This document shows, in pieces, positions 21,251-33,179 of a stretch of 64,000 nucleotides of DNA; position 1 is the first letter of the stretch; the number at the start of each line of letters is the position of its first letter. The notes beneath the pieces were generated by a model. The model searched no databases. It was not told where the DNA came from and saw only the letters and a program-made list of their open reading frames with translations. Both the position numbers and the translations under genes were made by a program. Source of the stretch: Oscheius dolichura (lineage: Eukaryota > Nematoda > Chromadorea > Rhabditida > Rhabditidae). The stretch spans positions 3,100,001 through 3,164,000 of the forward strand of contig OW051495.1 in NCBI GenBank assembly GCA_932521035.1. The letters are read 5' to 3'.

Positions 21251-21607
21251 ACGTGTCAACAGGCAAATTTATGCAGCGAAAGGGAATATGATGCAGTACT
21301 TACGACAAAAATAGAAACACAAAGAGATGAATAACTTCCTCTGGAAGTGAAATGGACAGCACAGACGGGGGAAAGCAACAAACGTGGAAAGGAGGTCAGC
21401 GCTTCCAGTCAAAAAGTTATCTTGTCGAGAATTAAAAAAAAACCTTGGCTTTCAGTTTATGCGTTTTCTTTTCTCTGGGCGTTCGAGGTCTTCTTGGCAA
21501 AGCTCGTAAGTTCGTCTGCTGACCAGCGAATCAGATGTTTTGTCTGGATGCGATACAGTTGAATGCAAATAATATTCATTCATAGGAGCTTGATTTGTTT
21601 ACAGTGA

Positions 21608-22172
21608 TCAGAAACAATAGATACTTTCTCCTTTGGTGATAATTTCCATATTTAGACTTCCAAACTCTAACCATTTCGTGATCTTGCTGCCTTTGTTGAT
21701 GTACATATCAGGAATGGTGAATGTGACCTTTCTTTTACACGAGCCCTTCTTATTGCAGCTGTGATAGAACCGAATCACTGGGTCAATATTGGTCATTTCC
21801 TTTTGAGTGCCCGAGACCTACAAAGTAACTTTGTTACCATTTTGCACTACCTGAAAATGCCCAGTAGCATTTGTTACAGTCTCTCCTATAAGGTCATCTG
21901 GATCTCCTGGCCCTGAAAGATCATATTTCTACGTAATATCCAGCCATGCCGGTATCTTCATCCCACAGTTTGACTCGAGTATCGGCGAGATATGAATTTC
22001 CACACTTGAGCTGTCCCCGTACTCCGATACTCTGCTCCGCTCCCATCTGCAATATTCCCTAGTCTCGTTTATCGAATCCATCAGTTACATAGGAAACAGC
22101 TTCACGGAGAGAATCGCCTACAGGAGAAGTCGAGCCAAAATAGACGAGGAGAAGAAGAAACAGGGGGCTCAT
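21608..22172 (-). CDS. Transthyretin-related (TTR/TTL family) secreted protein
   Basis: Nematode-specific secreted family with a transthyretin fold; members act as extracellular binding or signalling proteins. Signal peptide MSPLFLLLLVYFGSTSP, then QSIGVRGQLKCGNSYLADTR, VKLWDEDTG, PGDPDDLIGETVTNATGHFQ and TNIDPVIRFYHSCN, each matching a TTR landmark (VKLWDEDTGPDPDD, TNIDP, YHxC). Four exons. The DEDTG|PGDPDD junction requires a 37-nt GC-AG intron at 21913-21949, followed by a 33-nt intron, among the smallest here. The C-terminus ESIYCF is short compared with family members. Confidence 0.85.
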
Positions 22173-22615
22173 GGTGGCCAAGTGAGCCTGTTAGAAACAT
22201 CTGGGAGCCGTCTCGTGAGATTTATGGAAGGCAGCTCCCTCGAGCTCGTGAAAACGTAAACACATATCAGTGATCCTTGTTCTTACTGTGAAAAACAACG
22301 AAAATATGAAAGGGGATGGGGAGAATGTTGCAGATTATCTGTTAGGTACTTTTCCGTTTACTTGGGTCTTTTTTTTTTGAAGATACGAGTCCGTTTGCCC
22401 TCAAATTTTACTTCTTCTCTCGTTATGTCGGCAATAACCCGGCGCTGCATGCTGTTTACCGACAAATGACATCACAACGAGCTTTTTGAGGAGGTCAGCC
22501 ACGATTCTTTCCTGCCGGTCCAAATTGTTCCGCTTTTATTCATTTCCCCCAAAGATTACCAGTCGATCGATAAAAGAAGCGTAACAGCAGGCGCGTGGCT
22601 CCCGTCAACAGTCCA

Positions 22616-24665
22616 ATGCCGGGCAGATACCGGGACGACAGCTCCTCCGACGATGACCGGGGCCGGCCGCCGGTCAAGAAGACCGGCAGTCTTGGCCTCT
22701 CCAATTTCTACAGGTTGATTCCCCTCCAAAATATTCATATTTCCCTTTTAGAGAGCGATTCGGCAGTCATTCGCCCGAGGAATACATGAATTTGAGGATC
22801 AGCGGGTTCGACGAGCGGCTGGAGAGAGACGAAATCAAAGATATTCTGTCCAGGGAATTCAGAGACTTCCGGCCGTTTGAGGTTTTGTCCATGCTGAGAG
22901 GAAAAGAACGAGTATTTTTAGATAAAAGTGGTGAGACAGCCGGGAGACGACGAGCGACTGGCGTATGTCAACTTCGAGAGAAGAGAATGTGCTCGGAAAG
23001 TCAGGTTGGCCAGGCATTTTATGGTTAGAAGGGGGAAATACAGGTACAGCTACATGGAAAGGCTGAGGAAGGCCCTGGGGAAGAGGATCCTCTGCGATCC
23101 GGCGGGGATACTCCGCGACCAAGAGGGGAAATACATCCCGGACCGGTTCAACCGACAACTACAGGTAGATATTATTTATATATAGAAAATAAGAGCATTG
23201 CGATAGGGAATAGAGCGGGAACAGCCGAAGAGACCGCGATCCCCCGACCCAGGGAGGAGTGCCCCGAAACCGCCGAATGTCTGGAGATTGAAGGAGAGCG
23301 ACAGCGACGCGACCAGGACGCTGTTCGTGGGAAATATGCCCCAAGATATCCGGGAGTCGGAGATCCGAAGAGCCTTCGAGAGGTACGGGAGGATCGAGGA
23401 CATCGACATCAAGACCCCGGCCAACACCGACGCCGCCTACGCCTTCATTATGTATCAGGTAGGCTGGCCGCCTCCCGAGAAGAGGACTCTTCAGACCGTG
23501 GAACAGGCTGTCGACGCCAAGCACAGTCTCCACGACAGGGCCATCCGATCCAGCGGCTCCCGGTGTAAAATTGGATACGGGAAGAGTCAAGTGGGTTATT
23601 TTATAAAAGGAAGAAACCCATTTCCAGGTATCCCGTCGTCTCTGGGTGGGCGGACTCGGGCACTGGACGTCGGCCGACATGCTAGAGAAGGAATTCGACC
23701 GCTACGGACTCATCGAACGACTTGATTATGATGTTTGCCTTGTTCTTATCACCCTTTCAATCAAAAATCCAGGATGGAGCCGAGTTTGGATACATCCGAT
23801 TCGCCGACGTCAACGCGGCCCAAGACGCCTATAAAGGAATGAAAGGATTTCCCCTGGGAGGGAAGAACCGCTGTATTATTGTGGATTTTGCCAAGTAAAC
23901 CACTGAAAAATGGAAATTACGGTGAATTTAGAGATGATTCGGTCCACAGGGACCCGTTACAACACATCGGAGGGACGCATCTCGGCCATCGGAAGAGGAA
24001 GGGGGACTCGGCCGGGCCGAAAACCCCTCCGGGCTCACCTAAAGCGGTGATCACCTCTTTTGAGGAACTCGACGATGAATACGCGACCACTTGGCAGGGA
24101 CAGGTGGGCTCTCACCAAATAGATTACCAAAAAAGGCCTTCTTTTAGGTTATATTGAAAAAGAATGAATATGCCATCCGGATGTATCGAGTAGCCGGGGC
24201 GGAAAAGCTTCTCCAAAGTTTATTGAGAGACGACGATGGAAATGCCCTGAAATTACATGTTCAACAAAGGTGGGATCGCTCTCCATGTCCTGAAGAATAC
24301 TTCCGTTCAGATTGTCTCTAGCCAATCAGGAGACGTTATTTGAAAGACTAACTTCGACGATTAGTAAAGAGATTGCTTTGATGATTGCTGTCGGGAAACA
24401 GGAAAACGAGCTGCGGCCCTTTGTTAGATATCTCCAGGAGAAACACGCAGCTGGTGAGAATGCCCCCTTTTTTGAAGCAGAGAGAATATTTTCAGGTGTG
24501 GTTACAACGCCAGACGCTATCCTCTATCTATTCCCCTCGTCTGATATGGCTCTGCGCCTCCTCTCAAAATTCGCCCCTGGTATTCGAATACTCAGCGACG
24601 ATTCCCCATTCCTATTGTGTGTATTATCCTACAAAGTCTCTTCTAATGAGAGCTCACCTCGATAA
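22616..24665 (+). CDS. Spenito/RBM15-like RNA-binding protein with SPOC domain
   Basis: Nuclear RNA-binding adaptor; relatives guide m6A methylation and splicing. RGRPPVKKTG precedes three RRM-like units: NLRISGFDERLERDEIKDIL, RTLFVGNMPQDIRESEIRRA (RNP motif AAYAFIMY) and RRLWVGGLGHWTSADMLEKE (FGYIRFADVNAAQDAY). A linker (KTPPGSPKAVITS) leads to a SPOC domain: TTWQGQVILKKNEYAIRMYR, SLLRDDDGNALKLHVQQR, and FVRYLQEKHAAGVVTTPDAI then LYLFPSSDM. About 560 residues, ten introns of 37-45 nt. A GTAAAC donor after VDFAK links RRM3 to the SPOC half; without it the frame stops at TAA. Confidence 0.88.
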
Positions 24666-25271
24666 TATTCTCTATATTCTAAAATATTTTGTAAATATCT
24701 ACTATTACTAATCAGTACTCAAAAAGTACAACATTTGCGCATTCAAGAAAGCTTTCTTTATGAAAGAGCAAGTTGTGGCTTCAAGTAACCTCTTCTAAAC
24801 TTTGAAGTATGCAACGGTCTGGGAAAAACCTTGCGCTTCGATAATTGAACCATCGAGCGCGTGGTTTTGTAAATTTTACACAGAATTCTCAAGAAATACA
24901 CTTGGGCATATGGATAATTTCAGACTATTCCGTTTTATATTCATCTACACTAAAAATATTATTTCTTATTAATCCAATTTCTAATACTCTGTACATTTTG
25001 CCTAATAAAAAAATATATTCAGTATATTCGTTGAAAACCACTATTATTCAGTTCAGTGTAGTGCTGCACAAACTATTCGCTAATATTCTTCATATTTTCA
25101 CGAGAAAACCTAATCCATTTACATCATTCTTTCCAAACATTTGTTGGCCTCAAAAGTATCTAAATATGAGGAAGAAATATTGCGCAATCCCACCACTTTT
25201 GCCTCTTTATCTTTCCTCCGTGTACTTTATCGATGCATGTTTCTGTATAATTTCATTTCAGACTGTAAAAG
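24666..25271. other. AT-rich intergenic region
   Basis: About 600 nt separating Spenito-like and CTU1 genes. Open frames here are low-complexity and without splice logic. Probably 3' UTR plus CTU1 promoter. Confidence 0.5.
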
Positions 25272-26669
25272 ATGCCAATCCCTTGTTCAAATAGCCAGTG
25301 TACATCAAACGCGAGCATAAAAAGAGCCAAAGATGGAGCAGCGGTTTGTGGGAAATGTTTTAGTCAGTTCTTTGAGGAGGTTCGTTTTTTTATTCGGTCT
25401 TTCATTTTTTTTTTGGCTTTCAGGACGTGCATAATACGATAATATCAACATCTCTTTTCAAAAGAAATGAAAAAGTAGCTATAGGCGCTTCTGGCGGAAA
25501 GGACTCAACAGTTTTGGCTTATGTTATGAAAACTTTAAATGATAGATATGACTATGGATTAGATCTTGTGTTGCTATCAATTGATGAAGGTATAAAAGGT
25601 TATCGAGACGATTCTCTAAAGGTCAGTTCATATTTTTTTAAACATAAATATAGATTTTGTAACAAAAAAAAACAAGCAGCTTCAGGCAGTTGAAAGAAAT
25701 AGGACTGAATATGGACTTCCGCTAACAATTCTCAGTTATAAAGAACTCTACGGCTGGACAATGGATGATATTGTTGCTAAAATAGGAAAAAAGAATAATT
25801 GCACCTTCTGTGGAGTATTCCGCCGACAGGCTCTGGACAGGTTTTATAATTACCAAGCTACAACTTTGTTTTTCAGAGGAGCGTATAAAATAGGTGCTAC
25901 AAAACTTGTAACTGGACACAATGCGGATGATATGGCTGAAACTGTGCTTATGAATGTTTTACGAGGTGATATTGCTCGACTTGAACGGTATTTTATTCCC
26001 ATTTGGCTTTTGTAGTTTAATTGTTCAAGATGCACACATATTTGTACGGGAGAAGAATCAAGCCTTCCCAGAGCTAAACCACTGAAAGTATAATCACAGA
26101 AAATAACGTTACCGTTTATTTTTCAGTACTGCTTCGAAAAAGATATAGTCATGTATGCACGTGTAAATAAGCTAGACTATTTCTACACGGAGTGTATCTA
26201 TGCTCCCAATGCCTACAGAGGTTATTCTAGGCTTGGTTATCATGTGGGTTATATAAAATCTTTTGTTTCAGAACATTTGTAAAAAATTTGGAAAGAATAC
26301 GACCGAAGGCCATTCTGGATCTCATAAAATCAGGAGAATCAATTTCTATCCGAAAGGAAGTTGTTACACCGACGTTATCTAATTGCGAAACGTTTGTATG
26401 CTTTGTGATATTTGCTGAAGAGATTTTTTAGATGTGGATATATTTCAAGCCAGAAAATGTGTAAGGCTTGTTTACTGCTAAAAGGATTGAATACGGGGAA
26501 CACTGATTTAGGCGTCAAAAAGGTATGATTATTGATTCGCGTCTATTTTTTTGTGCAGAAAAGTGCGGTGAAAGCGACCAAAATGGATGAGAAGAAAGGC
26601 GGCGGTTGTGGCAGCGGAGAAGGCGGATGTGGATGTTCTACAAAAAGCGGCGTTCTTGTTGATTTTTAG
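25272..26669 (+). CDS. Cytosolic tRNA 2-thiolation protein CTU1/NCS6
   Basis: ATP pyrophosphatase that thiolates wobble U34 of cytosolic tRNAs with its partner CTU2. The N-terminal zinc motif is [20 protein letters not shown] with AAVCGKCF. The PP-loop is [20 protein letters not shown], followed by [16 protein letters not shown] (CxxC) and [18 protein letters not shown]. Later Cys pairs lie in [16 protein letters not shown], and the tail [13 protein letters not shown] is Cys/Gly-rich. Full-length relative to the family. Eight short introns. Confidence 0.93.
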
Positions 26670-26779
26670 CCTGCGTTTTTTTTGTATTTTCTTTGTTACT
26701 TTTTTTTTGTTATTGCGGGTGCCGAATAAATTTTTACTATGAATCAAACAGAGCAGAATACTGGCGTATGTTTATACAT

Positions 26780-26944
26780 CTATAAGCTGCAAGCCTTCTT
26801 CTTGGGCCAATTGGAGACAAGAGTAGCACCAACAGCTACACCAATAATGAATCCCACGATGGCGAAAGCATATTTCGTATGGCAGGAGGGCACACAGTCC
26901 GGAACGTTGGTGGAAAATTCAGTCATATACACACAGCCGGTCAT
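26780..26944 (-). CDS. Small single-pass membrane protein (54 aa)
   Basis: Intronless frame MTGCVYMTEFSTNVPDCVPS, then CHTKYAFAIVGFIIGVAVGA and TLVSNWPKKKACSL-stop. One glycine-rich transmembrane helix with a short Lys-rich tail after it. An acceptor (CAACTAG) lies 10 nt before ATG. It is convergent with CTU1, with 110 nt between stops. No family recognised. Confidence 0.5.
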   Translation of the reverse strand: MTGCVYMTEFSTNVPDCVPSCHTKYAFAIVGFIIGVAVGATLVSNWPKKKACSL

Positions 26945-27617
26945 CGTCTTACAGCTAGTTGAATAAAAATCCTTACTTTGATAATCTGAAGATGCATTTA
27001 CATGTTGAGATTTCTGAAATAGATGCGGTCTCCAACAAAACTGATTTCATTGAAAGTATCTTGCTCGAAAACGTCGTATGTGTTGCATCAATTTGACTAT
27101 TATTACGCAAAACTGCTGGAGCTGATTAGGTGAAAGAAAAGCATCATGTTGTGCTCGTTTTTCTCAATATATCAGATTTTCACAACATGATAATGATTTG
27201 AAGTGCCCATGTGGTTTTCTAGTCGTTCCCTTTTGATAAGGGATATACTATAGTATCGAAGAAAACGGTTGTTATTTATTTATTCAACTGTGTTCCAAAT
27301 TGGAACTTCCAGTTGTGTCAGATCGAATCAGCTGGTTTTATTGTTATTTGCCAGACGGGGGTCCCGGCGCGACCCGAACCCCTTTTGCTGGCTTCTTCAG
27401 CCGGAAAAGTCATATTCCACTTTGTCTGCTTTGTTATTTGTAAAGAGTAGCATGTAAAAAGGTAACACGAAAAAGCATTCATCGTACCCTAGTACAATTA
27501 TTCAATACCGTCTTTGGCAATCCATATTGATTTCATGATTTACAGTTATTCTGATACAATCTCTTGCTTTTCTCATCATTTTTCATGGAAGATCATATTT
27601 TACACTTTACAGATAAC
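26945..27617. other. AT-rich intergenic region containing a GC-rich hairpin
   Basis: No convincing coding frame. It holds the upstream region of the small membrane protein gene and of the F-box gene, with a sharply GC-rich structured segment at 27351-27402. Confidence 0.45.
27351..27402. ncRNA. Candidate structured RNA or hairpin, GC-rich in AT-rich context
   Basis: A perfect 5-bp stem GGGTC/GACCC with 7-nt loop (27359-27375) is nested inside further complementarity (GGGG with CCCC, CCAG with CTGG), and a second small hairpin GGCT-TCTTC-AGCC follows. It does not fold as a canonical tRNA. It may be a small RNA gene, or a structural element of unknown kind. Evidence is base pairing and compositional contrast only. 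Confidence 0.25.
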
Positions 27618-30504
27618 ATGCTATGTGAACCTAAGCGGGGGAACAGAACGTTGCAACAGAAGGAAAAGTATGTTTGCTTTACATTAATTAGCAGTGAATT
27701 TGGCATTTCAGACGTCCTAAATCCAAGTCCCGTGGGCCAAACGGTGGAGGATGTAGAAATCAAAATTTCGACAGTATGTGTTTTTTCATTTTGTTTGCAT
27801 GATGTTTGTGGTAAACTGGCTGTTCTGTTTTTCAGAAGTTGTAGCTATTCCTTTCCCCGCTTGGTCCAATGAGCCCTCAACTTCTTCAGTACTTAATGAA
27901 CAGTGAGATTCAAGGGAATGCAACTACAATCTTCTATTTTAGAGCTGATGCGGAACGAGCAAAGAAGTTACTTCCTTGTATTCTCTACAATGATCTGATT
28001 ATGAGGACTATTATCACTAATCTTCCAAACTTTCAGGCTTGTTATTTCCTTATCTTTATCAGTGCTACTATTTCAGGATCGAATCAATTTGGAGAAAACT
28101 TCTCGCTACTTCCGCAATATAAGCAGTAAAGCACCATGGAAGTTCACGAAACTCAAGAATCACTTAAAGCTCACATATTATGTAAGCGTTCATCTTGCAT
28201 CAGTGTAATTTCTATTTAGGCTCTTGACACAAGCATTACATTGGAGCATGGTAATCTTAAGTTTAAGAGACCTTCCATGACTTTAGTTGGAAGAAGAGAG
28301 CGTGCTGATTCTAGGAACCGTCAAAACAAGGAATTCTGTATGTTTTTAAGAGAACTTTTGTTATGTCCAAGACGATAAAAGTAACCAATGCTAACTGGTT
28401 AATCACAATAGAGAGTGGACAGTTCATAGCAGTTTCTATTCATTGATCCAACTGTTATGTCCATATTATTTTGTATATATACGGATTTGGCTTCAAGAAT
28501 GCTCCCTTGGAAGATCTTCTCATAATGCAGCCAGAAACTAATGAATAGAGCAATTACATGTTAATTAGTTATTAGTTTTCAGTGGCTGCGTTGAAAGGAA
28601 TTGCTATTCGCTTTGGTAAATCTATAAAATTTTTAACCATTGGAGGTACGGATGAAACTGCCCGCATGTACGGAATAGGAGACCATCAGGTATATGTTCA
28701 ACATCCGTATTTTACTGTTATTCAGTTGATTGTCACCGCTGACATGATGGAAATTATTTTAAAAGACTACCACGATGTTGAAAGTTTAGTATTCAGAAAC
28801 TGCGGTTTTGACAAAGATGCCGTGAACTATAGTAAGTAATGATAAAGAGAACCTGTAACTAATTAACTTTACTTTAAAGGGAGGCATTGATAAAACATTT
28901 TCAGTTAATAATTATAATGGGCCTGTTTTTCAAAATTTGAAACATCTTGGTCTTACTTCTGTTTGGTGTGATGGGGACGCGCCTCCTTACATGTTAATGG
29001 TTTGTCTTGCACGCCTTTTCTGTTGCTTTCATGCTTTTCTTTTCTCTTGTTTTGGTCACAAGCTTTTCTTTTCAGAGGATTATCCCTTCCGGTTTGCGTA
29101 CATTAAAAGCAGAGTATTTGAAAATTGATCGCAACATTGGTGAAGCTCTGATGGGAGCCTTAGAAGAAGCTCATTTATCTCTGGAAAAGGTTGATGTTAA
29201 GGTTGCTCACTATTTCAGGGTGTAAGTTGCATTTTTTGTAAACTTTTTCGTTAATACTATACGGAATGGAAAATGCAGACAAGACCTTTGCAGACAAGCA
29301 ATCGATGTGCAGCGTTACTTAAGAAGTCTTTCACGTTGTACTGAACAGATCGTCGTTCGCCTTATGGGTTGCTACGATGAGCCGTCGGCAGCTTTAATTG
29401 CTGCGTTTCAAATTAGTGTAGAGCTTACTAATGTAAGATTTCTGTAGTTGTTTCTCTTATATATTTAGCTGACTGGTCTCTATGTTGGTCATTATCCTTT
29501 GGGTCGAATGGAAAATTATGATTATGGTGAAGCTGTTCGTGGTAAGTAATTTTTCTAGAAGGGGGGGTTACCTCTACGGTTTGTGAAAACCATATTGCAC
29601 TGGATATTTTCAGGTCTCCGGCATGGAAACCGCTTGGTTAACTTGAGCCTGAATGGCTGGGAAGACCCAAACATTCTTCAAAGCCTTACAACGTCGCTGA
29701 CTGGAGCGTTTCTTTTAGAAGCGTTAGCTTTAAGGTGATATTGTGATGACGATCTTACATCTTTGCATTTGAAGGAATCTTCCTTATGATACACATCCAG
29801 AGCATCTAAATCGACTTTTTGAAGTTTTAAAAGTTGTTCACATCGAGCTTGGTTCAATTCCATGCATGAATAGCAATCATCTTAGAACGATTTGTAAAGT
29901 AAGTTGTGTTTTATCCACTATCAAACAAACCAAATAATTTTTTTAGAAAATGCCTAACCTTGAAAGTTTACGACTTTCACATGTTCCAAAAGTGTCATGT
30001 CATAGTGTAGAGCAAGTAAGTTCATATTCGTGAAATAACTCGAGATTTTAGTGTCTTAGAAAATGGTCCAAGATGGAATATTTCGATATCGAAATCGCAT
30101 TATCATCCAATGGCATTGATACTATTTGTAATAGAGATTACCTACCCAATTTAACTAGGGGATGTTTTTGGATGATTGCTGATCAGCAGAAGAGAAGCTC
30201 AATGGAAAAAGTTGGTTTTGTTTATTTTTTTTCATTTATTTGCATACTTTAGCTCCTTCAACATTTTGAAACCGTCGATTGTTTGACAGGTGGCGCTCCT
30301 GATCGTTACTGCAAAGTATCTGTGTGCAATCGTCGCTGCATGCCTCTAGCTTCTATTTCGGATGCCGCTGTGACCTACTGCCATGCCGATCACAATCCAC
30401 GTTACCACGAACCTTTGCCACCACGCGAACGCTGGGACTCCTGCACTTCGCCGAACAAGGATAATAAATGGTGGCTGAGGAATCAGCATGGTCGGAAATT
30501 GTGA
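27618..30504 (+). CDS. F-box protein with leucine-rich-like repeats
   Basis: Probable substrate adaptor of an SCF ubiquitin ligase. About 17 exons, roughly 660 residues. A basic N-terminus (MLCEPKRGNRTLQQKEKRPK) leads to an F-box: LPCILYNDLIMRTIITNLPN then FQDRINLEKTSRYFRNIS. That F-box is continuous only if a 40-nt GC-AG intron (28037-28076) is removed. Repeats follow (VESLVFRNCGFDKDA, LKHLGLTSVW, LVNLSLNGWED, LESLRLSHVPKVS). The end is Cys/Arg-rich (RYCKVSVCNRRCMPL, then WWLRNQHGRKL). Alternative upstream ATGs exist at 27564 and about 27585. Confidence 0.75.
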
Positions 30505-30753
30505 TAAATTTCATCAATTGATATGAAAGAGGTCAAATTCTCTGCATTTTTCTTCAAATATCCGGGTTTAGTTTGTTTAACTTTTTTTTAGTTTAACCTT
30601 TCGTACTGTCATTTTTACATATGCACGTGTCACCGTGTCCTGTTGTTTTTGGGACACACTTTAATTGTTCTTTATTTCGATTTATGACCGGTGGTCGAAT
30701 TAAAATTAATCAATGTAATAATGTTTTCATTCACGAAAAATTAATTTACTGGT

Positions 30754-31144
30754 CTACTCGAAGAAGTGGGAAGGAGGCTTGATTCCCACAATTCGTCCCA
30801 AAGCTTCAACGACGCCGCCAAGTATTTTGATTACATCTTTCACAACTTCGACCACCTAGAAAGATAATCAGTGGATCGCCGGCCAATTTCTTACAGTTGG
30901 TGGAAGAGAAATTGATCCATTTAAAAGATTGCCCAGGTGTTGTATTATATCCTTCAAGTTATCGTTAACGTTGTTGAGCAGGCTCCCAACTGCATCTGGT
31001 AATCCTCGTTTCTCCCGAATAACGATTTCTAGAAATATGTATTACGTGAAGGGTGTAATTAAGGTACTTACTTTCCGCGGGGGTAGAGAGCACCGCCACC
31101 ACTCCTAGAACGAGGAAAAGAAGAATAACACGGGTGGAAAGCAT
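30754..31144 (-). CDS. Small secreted pre-pro-peptide with amphipathic helices
   Basis: Signal peptide MLSTRVILLFLVLGVVAVLS, a short pro-part ending in a dibasic-type site (REKR), then GLPDAVGSLLNNVNDNLKDI and, after a second intron, VVEVVKDVIKILGGVVEALG. Three exons with canonical GTAAGT/GTAAGA donors, about 100 residues. The mature part has no Cys and strong heptad-like amphipathicity. Shape resembles secreted host-defence or signalling peptides, but no family is recognised. Confidence 0.6.
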
Positions 31145-31589
31145 CTTCGAGGATGTATTTCATTGCGAGAGTCGACTTTTTATATTGCTCTTTCAGGCTG
31201 TTCTACTCGGTAACTTGTTATGCAGCTGATAATTCGGACAGTGGTACTTTCAAGCGTATTTGCCGAGACGCTTCAAGGCGGAAGTTGAGCACGACCAAAA
31301 TACAGAAAATAGGGGAAAAAACGGTTTTCTCCTCATAAATCCTGCTCGGATCTTACTTGTATGGATTTACTTGACAAGAACGATATACCTGCTTATTTTA
31401 AATCCCCACCGGCCATTGTCGGATGTTCTTCCCCTGAGAATGGTGCACTTTGTTCACCACGTTGATTTTCCTGTTGATTTTGCCAACTGTAACGAGGAGA
31501 TGTGAGCCGACGAGCCGTCTCCCCTCCAACCATCAACATTTAGGCCCTGGCATCGAGAGTCGACTTTCATCACCTGCTACAAATGTGTC
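31145..31589. other. Intergenic region, AT-rich to GC-rich transition
   Basis: No supported gene. The promoter of the secreted peptide gene and the upstream region of the BTB gene lie here, and composition shifts from AT-rich to GC-rich across it. Confidence 0.4.
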
Positions 31590-32694
31590 ATGTTCCGTTG
31601 GAACTTCGCCTTCCATCCGATGGAGCCGATGGGGCCACTGATTCTCGACGGCTTGCAGGTGGAGGAGGCGGAGCACTTTTCCCAATTTTCGGTCAGCCGC
31701 ACGGGCCACGGATTCGCTTTTACCCGTCCGGTGATGGTCACTACCCGCTTCGAGTGCAAGGTCTACAGTCTGGACGATCAGGAGGGCAGGGGGCTGCTCC
31801 ACTCCCCGCCGGCCGTCGTCTCCAATTCCCGCGACGCCGACCACTGGCGCCTCATCACACCGCCGTCACTGTCGCCGGCCAATCTCCTCGTGGAGAGCCT
31901 CCTCCTCAGCCGGAGTCTCTACTGGTTCTCCTTTACCGTAACCCTGGACATTTCGGATGAGATCTTCGAGCTGGACTTGACCCACGTCGTCCGATTTTAT
32001 CCTCTCCACTTGGATTTCCGCCACAGTGCCCTGTCGAATCCCTCCAGACACGACTTCACTTTCCTTTGCAGGCGGGCTACTGTAACTTTTCCCTGGACAA
32101 ATGGTATTTTTTAGAGGGGGGAAGACATTTCGAGCCAGCCGGGAGATTCTCAACACGGCCTCCCCGTTTTTCCGGCACCTATTCCGATCGGGGGAGAGAA
32201 CGACGCTGGAGGAGGACGCCGACGTCGAGGTGATCAAAATCGTCGTGACTTTTCTCGTCTGCGGGGACTTCGCGCCGCCGCCGCTGATGACTCCCTCCCT
32301 GGCCAAGGATATCATCCGGCTGGCCGAACGGTACCACATCTTCGACTGCCACGGGCTGACTGACGCCGTGGAGAACAGCTGCTGCGAGCAGTTCCTGCTG
32401 TCCTCCGGCCGACTGGAGGATGTCCTCATGTGGCTCCAGATGACGGAGAGCCTCTTCCGGCAGATGGAGAGACTGGCCACCGCCGTCCACGCGACCATCG
32501 TCACCCGCCACTGGCAGGACTTTGCCATGGAATACGGCAGCCATTCGTCGCATCGGAGCCCGCTCCACGAGATGCTTCACAGCAGACAAGATATCGAGCA
32601 GGAATTCTTTCTGGGCGGGACGTCTCTCTTCGAGGAGCTGGCCAGCATCCGTGCCACCCTGGCCACTCCATTCATTCGCCTGCCCGTCAAGTGA
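31590..32694 (+). CDS. BTB/POZ-domain protein with MATH-like N-terminal half
   Basis: Nematode BTB protein, likely a cullin-3 adaptor. The first half (MFRWNFAFHPMEPMGPLILD ... LYWFSFTVTLDISDE) is beta-rich and MATH-like in position. The BTB domain reads HDFTFLC then RGGKTFRASREILNTASPFF and RHLFRSGERTTLEEDADVEV. Those halves join only by removing a 43-nt GC-AG intron (32072-32114), which also removes a stop. Helical C-terminal part includes LAKDIIRLAERYHIFDCHGL. About 350 residues. A degenerate copy of its 3' end lies about 1 kb downstream. Confidence 0.8.
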
Positions 32695-33179
32695 AGAAAA
32701 GAAGACAATTCAGAATAAAAACGTTAAACTCTTGTGTGGTTATCGGGTTCACAAACGAGGTGTTCAAAAATGGGAGAGATGTCTCGAGGGGCGGCAGTTA
32801 TCGCCCTCGGTCAAATTCACGGTAAAAAAGCGGGAACATTTTCAGTTTCCCCTCGTGGACTCCTTGGGAAAGCATTTGGACCTTAAAAAAGAGCTTTATA
32901 TAGGACCCAATAAGCCGGCGCCAATGCCACCAGGGGCAGATGATCGCCATTTTTTATTTACATCTCTCTCGTATTTTTGAAACGGGGAGCTCTTTCTCTG
33001 GGTGAATTATCTATGGTAAGAGTGTCTACCTTTTATGTGGCTCTTTTTGACCAGAACAATATCTCGACTCTTCGCTCCTCGAGAACCAGAGTGAATACGA
33101 ATGTATCCTGCAACGGCCTTTGTTACCCGTATCTGGATGTCTTGCCGCATTCGATTGCCGCATCCCCCATGTGTGTAAT

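Noticed and set aside
21353-21562. Plus-strand two-exon candidate starting MDSTDGGKQQTWKGGQ
   Set aside because: A 40-nt intron can be drawn, but the downstream part has two competing frames and no family match.
27350-27410. tRNA gene
   Set aside because: T-arm-like hairpin only; no acceptor stem, D-arm or anticodon arm could be formed.
31866-32589. Minus-strand frames opposite the BTB gene
   Set aside because: Antisense shadows of a GC-rich exon; BTB domain is clear on the plus strand.
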